A DNA stretch of 9,306 bases. It comes from Chloroflexota bacterium. Its GTDB lineage: Bacteria > Chloroflexota > Anaerolineae > 4572-78 > J111. Below the pieces are notes generated by a model, which saw only the letters and a program-made list of their open reading frames with translations, made no database searches and was not told the DNA's origin. The position numbers were made by a program, and so were the translations under genes. The stretch's first letter is position 1. Every line of letters starts with the position of its first letter. The DNA is taken from positions 1 to 9,306 of the forward strand of contig RFJV01000551.1 of NCBI GenBank assembly GCA_003694775.1. Direction: 5' to 3'. Below, piece by piece: positions 5,111 through 9,306 of the stretch.

Positions 5111-6817
5111 CTACTTGACAAACAGCGGCACCAGTTCAAACTTTTCCACATCAACCAGGCCGTGGTCGGTCAGCTTGAGGGCAGGGATAACCGGCAGGGC
5201 CTGGAAGCTCATGGCCATAAAGGGGTCGTGCAGGGTGGAGCCAAGCTGGTGCGCGGCCCGCAGAAGGTCATCCATCTGCCGGCGCACGGTTTCGATAGGC
5301 TGGTCGCTCATCAGGCCGGCGATGGGCAGAGGAAGCCGGGCCAGCAGGGTGTCGCCATCTGCCGCGGCCATGCCGCCGCGGGTCTCCACAATCGCCCGGA
5401 CCGCGGTGAGCATGCTCTGGTCGTCCACGCCGATGACCACGATGTTGTGGTGGTCGTGGGCCACGGTGCTGGCAATGGCCCCCCGCTTGAGCCCAAAACC
5501 GTGAATCAGCCCCTTGCCGATGCGTCCGGTTGCCAGATGCCGTTCGATGACGGCGATTTTCAGGATGTCGCGCTCCGTATCGGCGACTACCTTGCCGTCG
5601 CGGCGGGGCGTTTCTTCTATCAGGTGGTGGGTGATGAGCTGGTCCGGGATGGCCCCGATGACCCGCGCCCGTTCGCCCTGCACGTCGATATTGAAATTGA
5701 CGTGCGTCCAGTCCACGTTGACCGAACTGCGCAGAACACTGGCCCGGCCCGGACGGTCCCAGGGAAACATTTCGCCGTCTCTGGCGACCAGCTTGCCGCC
5801 GCGGAATACCATTTCTGCCAGCGGCGCCTGCAGGTCGGAAAAGACCATCAGGTCGGCCCGGCGACCGGGGGCAATGGCGCCGCGGTCGTGCAGGTGGAAG
5901 TACTCCGACGGGTTGAGCGTGGCCATCCGGAAGGCGGTTACCGGCGGAATGCCTTCGGCAATGGCAACGCGCACCATATAGTCGATACTGCCCTGCTCCA
6001 GCAGGTCGGCAGGCTGGCGGTCATCGGTGCAGAAGCAGATGCGCCGGCTGTTTTCGGGGGTGACCATCGGCAGGAGGGCCTTCAGGTTGTGGGCGTTGGT
6101 GGCCTCGCGGATGAAAATGTACATCCCCAGCCGGAGCTTTTCCAGGGCCTCGTCCACGGTGGTGCACTCGTGGTCACTGCCGATGCCGGCGGCAATGTAA
6201 GCATTGAGCTCCTTGCCGACCAGTCCGGGGCAGTGCCCATCTTTGACCCGCTTCTTGAAGGAGCGCAGTTTGTTCAGCACTTCCTCCGCGCCGTAGACCA
6301 CGCCCGGAAAGTTCATCACCTCGGCCAGCCCCAGGACATATTCTTCCCGCTGGAGCGGTTCCAGGTCGTACCATTCCAGGGATGCGCCGGTGGTTTCCAT
6401 ATGGGTGCTGGGAACACAGCTTGGGGCGTTGACATACACGCTCAGGGGGTTGTACTTTGCCATTTCCAGCATGTAGCGGATGCCTTCCAGCCCCAGAACA
6501 TTGGCAATTTCGTGCGGGTCGGTGACAACGGTGGTGATGCCGCGGGGCACCACGGCGCGGGCAAATTCCGGCGGGGGGACCATGGCGCTTTCAATGTGGA
6601 CGTGGCTGTCGATGAGACCGGGGGCCACGTACCGCCGCTCAAGGTCGATTTCCTCTTTGGCCTCGTACGCTCCCAGGCCGATGATGCGGGAGTGGGCAAT
6701 GGCGATGTCGGTTTCGATTATCTCGCCGGTGAAGACATTAATGACTCTGGCGTTCTTCAAGAGAAGGTCTGCCGGCTCATCGCCGCGGGCAATTCTTACA
6801 CTTTGCGCTAACTCCAT
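5111..6817 (-). CDS. ade: Adenine deaminase
   Basis: 568-aa cytoplasmic amidohydrolase that hydrolyses adenine to hypoxanthine and ammonia, a purine salvage step; the length is typical of the AdeC/YerA-type family. Visible landmarks: the metal-binding motif GLIDSHVHIESAMV (67-80, His72 and His74), TDPHEIANVLG (99-109), LAEVMNFPGV (164-173, with Glu166), SDHECT (214-219), CFCTDDRQPADL (261-272, with the catalytic-type Asp), TVAHDHHNIVVIG (451-463), and the C-terminal DPFMAMSF (531-538) typical of adenine deaminases rather than other amidohydrolases. The ATG at 6817 follows AAGGAGG with five bases between, a strong start. It has its own promoter candidate about 150 bases upstream. The next gene downstream is a GntR regulator, then a BMP-type importer, which suggests that imported purine is processed here. 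No key motif looks damaged. Confidence 0.96.
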   Translation of the reverse strand: MELAQSVRIARGDEPADLLLKNARVINVFTGEIIETDIAIAHSRIIGLGAYEAKEEIDLERRYVAPGLIDSHVHIESAMVPPPEFARAVVPRGITTVVTDPHEIANVLGLEGIRYMLEMAKYNPLSVYVNAPSCVPSTHMETTGASLEWYDLEPLQREEYVLGLAEVMNFPGVVYGAEEVLNKLRSFKKRVKDGHCPGLVGKELNAYIAAGIGSDHECTTVDEALEKLRLGMYIFIREATNAHNLKALLPMVTPENSRRICFCTDDRQPADLLEQGSIDYMVRVAIAEGIPPVTAFRMATLNPSEYFHLHDRGAIAPGRRADLMVFSDLQAPLAEMVFRGGKLVARDGEMFPWDRPGRASVLRSSVNVDWTHVNFNIDVQGERARVIGAIPDQLITHHLIEETPRRDGKVVADTERDILKIAVIERHLATGRIGKGLIHGFGLKRGAIASTVAHDHHNIVVIGVDDQSMLTAVRAIVETRGGMAAADGDTLLARLPLPIAGLMSDQPIETVRRQMDDLLRAAHQLGSTLHDPFMAMSFQALPVIPALKLTDHGLVDVEKFELVPLFVK

Positions 6818-6890
6818 TGTGCGCCTCCTTGGTTAAGGATGAAGTTTGTTAAGTGATGAAGGATGACGGGGGGCCAGTGACGAACGGCGA

Positions 6891-6904
6891 ACGATAGCTA
6901 TCGT
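6891..6904. promoter_or_regulatory. Perfect 14-bp palindrome in the adenine deaminase leader
   Basis: ACGATAGCTATCGT is perfectly self-complementary and lies 74-87 bases upstream of the deaminase ATG, downstream of its candidate promoter. It has the size of a dimeric repressor site. It is not found in front of the transporter, so it does not look like a site shared by the GntR regulator. The adjoining 6836-6890 stretch holds degenerate GATGAAG/GAACG repeats of no known role. Confidence 0.35.
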
Positions 6905-6926
6905 CAATCGCTTCATCTCCAAAAGC

Positions 6927-6958
6927 ATGCCCTGACACCTGAGCATCAGGCAGGGCAT
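6927..6958 (-). terminator. Stem-loop followed by a short T-run: terminator or leader attenuator
   Basis: On the minus strand ATGCCCTG (6958-6951) pairs with CAGGGCAT (6934-6927), and inside it CCTGA/TCAGG pair around a three-base loop with a three-base bulge; then GCTTTT follows at 6926-6921. It lies about 130 bases beyond the stop of the secreted-protein gene but also just downstream of the candidate deaminase promoter (6971-6999). It may therefore end read-through from the upstream gene, or act inside the deaminase leader. The T-run is short. Confidence 0.45.
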
Positions 6959-6970
6959 TATTAAACAGAA

Positions 6971-6999
6971 ATTATCGCCCGAAGGGAGAAATTTGCCAA
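6971..6999 (-). promoter_or_regulatory. Promoter candidate for adenine deaminase
   Basis: On the minus strand TTGGCA (6999-6994) and GATAAT (6976-6971) are each five-of-six matches to the sigma70 boxes, separated by 17 bases. The start of transcription would be near 6964, giving a leader of about 147 bases that contains the stem-loop at 6927-6958 and the palindrome at 6891-6904. I see no purine riboswitch consensus in the leader. Confidence 0.5.
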
Positions 7000-7028
7000 A
7001 TCCGGCCCTGAATTTGGGCTGAAGACAG

Positions 7029-7054
7029 CAAGAGCGCGGCTCCCCGCGCCCTTG
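7029..7054 (-). terminator. Stem-loop after the secreted-protein gene
   Basis: CAAG-A-GCGCGG (7029-7039) pairs with CCGCGC-C-CTTG (7044-7054) around a CTCC loop, with one internal mismatch. It begins 35 bases after the TAA of the secreted-protein gene. The minus-strand tail (CTGTCTTC) is only weakly T-rich, so termination is plausible rather than clear. Confidence 0.4.
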
Positions 7055-7088
7055 TCTGGTGGTCATTTTGTTGAAACCGCTCAGGCTT

Positions 7089-8999
7089 TTATTTCTGTTT
7101 GACTTCCAGCTCGTATTCCAGGGGGCCGATGTCGTGATTGTATACCTTGATGTAATAGGTATGGTTCGACATCAACTGCCCATCCCAGACCACCCGCAGA
7201 CTGCGCGGGTCGCCGGACTGGTCAAAGGCCACACTGCTGGTTCCCAGGGGTTTCAGCCGGTCCACGTCGCCGCGCATCCAGATATGGAGCTGACTGCCGG
7301 GATAGATGGCAAAATCGGCGTGGCGGGCGCGGATGTCGTCCTGGGGGGTGGTGGTCAGGTAAATTTCAAAATCGCGAGGCACAGACTTTTCCCCGCCACT
7401 GCCAAAGGAGAAGCGATACCACCGCTCTTCGCCGGCATCCAGCGCGGCGGTGACCTGCCCGACCTTCAGCGGCAGGGCCGCAGTGGGGGCACTGCCCGGC
7501 TCAGGCGGCGGACCGGGACGGGTCGGCGGGGAGGCCTGGTAGGGAATCCGGCCAGAAATGCCGGCCCGGTGCAGGGTGGGATTCCCCAGCTCCGCGTTTT
7601 CCACATCGTTGGGGAAGAGGTAGTAATCGACCACGTCGGCAGTGCCGTTTTTGACCTTGATGAAGTACCGGTCGCCGTCCACCAGCGTGCCGGACCAGAG
7701 GCGTTCACCCGTGTTGGGGTCTTCATCACGCGATACCCACATCCCCGCGCCGATGTTGGTCAGGTAATCGGCGTCGCCCCGCTCCCAGATATGGTACTGG
7801 CTGGCCGGGATTATCTCGAAATTGATGCGGTTGCTGGTATAGCCCACCCGCGGGGTGAAGAACATGGTCAGCTTGAGGTCTTCAAAGGGGTCGTCGTCGA
7901 AGTCATCCCGTATCAGGCTGTACCAGTGTTCACCGTAGGGGGGCAGTCGCCCGCTGTTGACGTGGTTGAAATCAAATTCCAGGGGGTTGTTGGGATAGAT
8001 GTTCACCGGGGTATAGGCTTCGTCCGGCGGGATGGGTTCTGCCGGCGGGTCGGGCGGATTGTCACCGCCGCCGGTTGGGCCGCCGGGGTCTTCGGGGTTG
8101 GGATTTTTGAGCGTGCTGAGCGGGATAGCCAGCCAGCCCAGCGAGTCGGCCTGGAGAAGCCAGCGAGCCGCGGCCTCGGCAGACTGTCCCTCGATGGCCT
8201 GGGCCGTGAGCCGCCACAGGGTTTGCGGGTCGGCCTGGGCCGGGTTGGGCGCGCTGGAAATGGGGGTGGCGGTGGTCACAATCCAGCCGACGGCCTGGGC
8301 CTCCTGCATCCAGGCCGCGGCCTGGTCGGCAGACATATTTTCTACGGCCTGGGCGGTGAGCGTCCAGGCCAATTGGCGGGCGTTCAAGGCCTCGTTGCTA
8401 CCGGCGGTGGCCCGGAAGCTGGCCGGGGTGGCGCCGGATACCGCCGGCTGTTCCGCCCTGGCTTCCAGGGTGTAGTCGATGCCAAAGGGAGACTGGTTGA
8501 AAACACGCACAAAATACCGTTCGGTGGGGGCAACGCGGCCCGTCCAGAAGGCTTCAACCGTATTGGACGCGGCACGCAGGGGGGAGCGCAGACCGGCCCC
8601 CAGCACCTCCTGGGGGGAGCTGTCCTGGAACCAGCCGGTATCCTGCGGCTGGACCAGCACCTCAAAGTTTATCTGGTCCGGCCCGATGAGGGCCTCACTT
8701 TCGTACCGCATTGCCAGAGAAATCCACGACAGGCCGTTATCTTCGAACATGTCGCGGCTGTACACGTACCAGTCCTCTTCGCCGGGGTTCAGGTGGCTGA
8801 GGTTGACCCCCGGCGTGAGCGGCTGGGCATTCTGCGGGGATTTTCCTACGGTGGACTTGATGGAGAAATCGAGGAAGCGACTGCCGGGAGTGGTGTTGGC
8901 AAAGACCGGTACAGCCACCAGCAGAAGGGCTATCACCACCAGACTGTATCCGAACAGGGTTTTGTAGGTTAATTTTGCCGTTTTGACCTTGATTTTCAT
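7089..8999 (-). CDS. Secreted multi-domain protein of unknown function, three related beta domains
   Basis: 636 aa; no named family is recognised. The N-terminus is a Sec signal (basic KIKVKTAKLTYK, hydrophobic 15-31, probable cut after PVFA at 35). Three beta-rich domains at about 55-182, 330-465 and 505-636 share a pattern: an opening EDWYVY / EHWYSL / ERWYRF, a middle INFEV / INFEI / ADFAI followed by a variable strand (HIWERGDAD and HIWMRGDVD in the last two), and a closing RYFVRVFNQS / RYFIKVKNGT / TYYIKVYNHD before a final YTLEA / YYLFP / YELEV strand. The pattern resembles pre-peptidase C-terminal (PPC-like) domains, but that is only a resemblance. Between domains 1 and 2 are two helical repeats (203-240, 257-291), and proline-rich linkers lie at 298-328 and 488-507. 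No C-terminal anchor, catalytic motif or sorting signal is seen. The ATG at 8999 has only a weak AGG ribosome binding site. It is a separate unit from the purine genes and probably a surface or exported binding protein. Confidence 0.88.
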   Translation of the reverse strand: MKIKVKTAKLTYKTLFGYSLVVIALLLVAVPVFANTTPGSRFLDFSIKSTVGKSPQNAQPLTPGVNLSHLNPGEEDWYVYSRDMFEDNGLSWISLAMRYESEALIGPDQINFEVLVQPQDTGWFQDSSPQEVLGAGLRSPLRAASNTVEAFWTGRVAPTERYFVRVFNQSPFGIDYTLEARAEQPAVSGATPASFRATAGSNEALNARQLAWTLTAQAVENMSADQAAAWMQEAQAVGWIVTTATPISSAPNPAQADPQTLWRLTAQAIEGQSAEAAARWLLQADSLGWLAIPLSTLKNPNPEDPGGPTGGGDNPPDPPAEPIPPDEAYTPVNIYPNNPLEFDFNHVNSGRLPPYGEHWYSLIRDDFDDDPFEDLKLTMFFTPRVGYTSNRINFEIIPASQYHIWERGDADYLTNIGAGMWVSRDEDPNTGERLWSGTLVDGDRYFIKVKNGTADVVDYYLFPNDVENAELGNPTLHRAGISGRIPYQASPPTRPGPPPEPGSAPTAALPLKVGQVTAALDAGEERWYRFSFGSGGEKSVPRDFEIYLTTTPQDDIRARHADFAIYPGSQLHIWMRGDVDRLKPLGTSSVAFDQSGDPRSLRVVWDGQLMSNHTYYIKVYNHDIGPLEYELEVKQK

Positions 9000-9048
9000 C
9001 TGTTAACCTGCCCGTTTGTCGCTTGCTAACTCGTCATTGGACACTTCT

Positions 9049-9077
9049 AGCTTACCATAAAACATGGGGGAAGTCAA
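9049..9077 (-). promoter_or_regulatory. Promoter candidate for the secreted-protein gene
   Basis: On the minus strand TTGACT (9077-9072) and TAAGCT (9054-9049) are separated by 17 bases. The -35 box is near consensus; the -10 matches only three of six. Transcription would start near 9042, about 43 bases before the ATG at 8999. The arrangement matches that of the regulator promoter at 4930-4958: the same TTGACTT and the same repeat family directly behind it. Confidence 0.45.
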
Positions 9078-9092
9078 TTATGTCAAGTGAAG

Positions 9093-9306
9093 GGGGTGTT
9101 TCAAATTTTTGCCTGTCCCGGCAGAATCGGGGACGGATTTTGCGTTTCTGGCCGTCCGCGAATAGGGCACGAATTCACGAATGGATTGTCTCCCCTGAAA
9201 ATAACGTTTCGGTAGGGGCGGGTCTGAGACCCGCCCCTACCGAAACGTTATTTTCAGGGGAGACAATCCATTCGTGAATTCGTGCCCTATTCGCGGACGG
9301 CCAGAA
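9093..9306. repeat. Intergenic repeat element, copy 2, running into the window edge
   Basis: The part from 9093 to 9121 repeats the left end of copy 1 (GGGGTG, GTTTCAAATTTTT, GCCTGTCCCGG) with one or two single-base length differences. It is followed by a GTCCC/GGGAC stem and then by the large palindrome, whose right arm carries the same right end as copy 1 (ATTCGCGGACGGCC, 9289-9302, against ATTCGTGGACGGCC). ACGAAT units in an 8-base phase are visible at 9169-9182. This region, together with the promoter, accounts for the gene-free stretch 9000-9306; no credible gene lies in it. Confidence 0.7.
9146..9306. repeat. Uninterrupted 161-nt palindrome with an 80-bp perfect stem
   Basis: The sequence from 9146 to 9225 is the exact reverse complement of 9227-9306 around the single base G9226. 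Examples: TTCTGGCCGTCCGCG at the left end and CGCGGACGGCCAGAA at the right end; the centre is GGGTCTGAGACCC inside GGTAGGGGCGG / CCGCCCCTACC. I checked the pairs from the centre outward and saw no mismatch. The symmetry reaches the last base of the window, so the true arm length is unknown. As RNA this would form one extremely stable hairpin in either orientation. Confidence 0.93.

Noticed and set aside
4907..6811. Plus-strand open frame (634 codons) opposite adenine deaminase
   Set aside because: It is an antisense shadow of a clear adenine deaminase and starts in the repeat and promoter region; no motif or credible ribosome binding site.
6833..7066. 77-codon minus-strand ORF between the secreted-protein and deaminase genes
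   Set aside because: It covers the stem-loops, promoter and degenerate GATGAAG/GAACG repeats. The tail reading MKRLTIAIVRRSS has a GGAG touching its ATG, but nothing else supports a gene.
7059..8972. Plus-strand open frame (637 codons) opposite the secreted protein
   Set aside because: The minus-strand reading has a signal peptide and internal domain repeats; the plus-strand product has no signal or recognised motif.
9023..9277. 84-codon plus-strand ORF across the right-edge repeat
   Set aside because: It reads through the shared repeat end and both palindrome arms, so its C-terminus is simply translated palindrome; no homology is seen and it overlaps the promoter of the minus-strand gene.

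Overview
The window reads as a piece of a high-GC bacterial chromosome, most likely a Chloroflexota (Anaerolineae-like) genome. That guess rests on three things: a lipoprotein with a long Ala/Pro/Glu tether, a large multi-domain secreted protein of a kind common in that phylum, and intergenic elements built from ATTCGT-type repeats around a GGTAGGGGCGGGT palindrome. No ribosomal or other marker gene is present, so the taxonomy is inference. All five confident genes lie on the minus strand, so transcription runs from high to low coordinates.

Layout in the direction of transcription (right to left). 9306-9000: repeat-rich intergenic region with an uninterrupted 161-nt palindrome at the window edge and a promoter. 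8999-7089: a 636-aa secreted protein with three related beta-rich domains and two helical repeats, function unknown. 7088-6818: stem-loops, a good sigma70-type promoter and a leader. 6817-5111: adenine deaminase. 5110-4855: a second copy of the repeat family seen at the right edge, then a strong promoter. 4854-4117: GntR/UTRA regulator. 4116-3927: promoter and roughly 130-nt leader with an unexplained strong ribosome binding site. 3926-1662: a BMP-type (PnrA-like) lipoprotein with two complete binding domains in one chain. 1575-7: the two-domain ATPase of a BMP-type nucleoside/sugar ABC importer. The ATPase stop codon runs into a Shine-Dalgarno sequence, so the transporter operon very probably continues with permease genes to the left of the window.

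The genes from 6817 to 7 make sense as a purine acquisition and salvage island. A BMP lipoprotein captures a nucleoside- or purine-like ligand, the ATPase drives import, adenine deaminase converts adenine to hypoxanthine, and the GntR/UTRA protein probably senses a ligand and controls the transporter. The substrate is inferred from family and neighbourhood only.

The most unusual points are the double BMP domain lipoprotein (354 residues of one domain plus tether followed by a second full domain at an offset of about 360 residues), the two related repeat elements that each sit directly upstream of the -35 box of a gene, and the giant perfect palindrome. The palindrome ends exactly at the window edge and could be either real or an assembly product.
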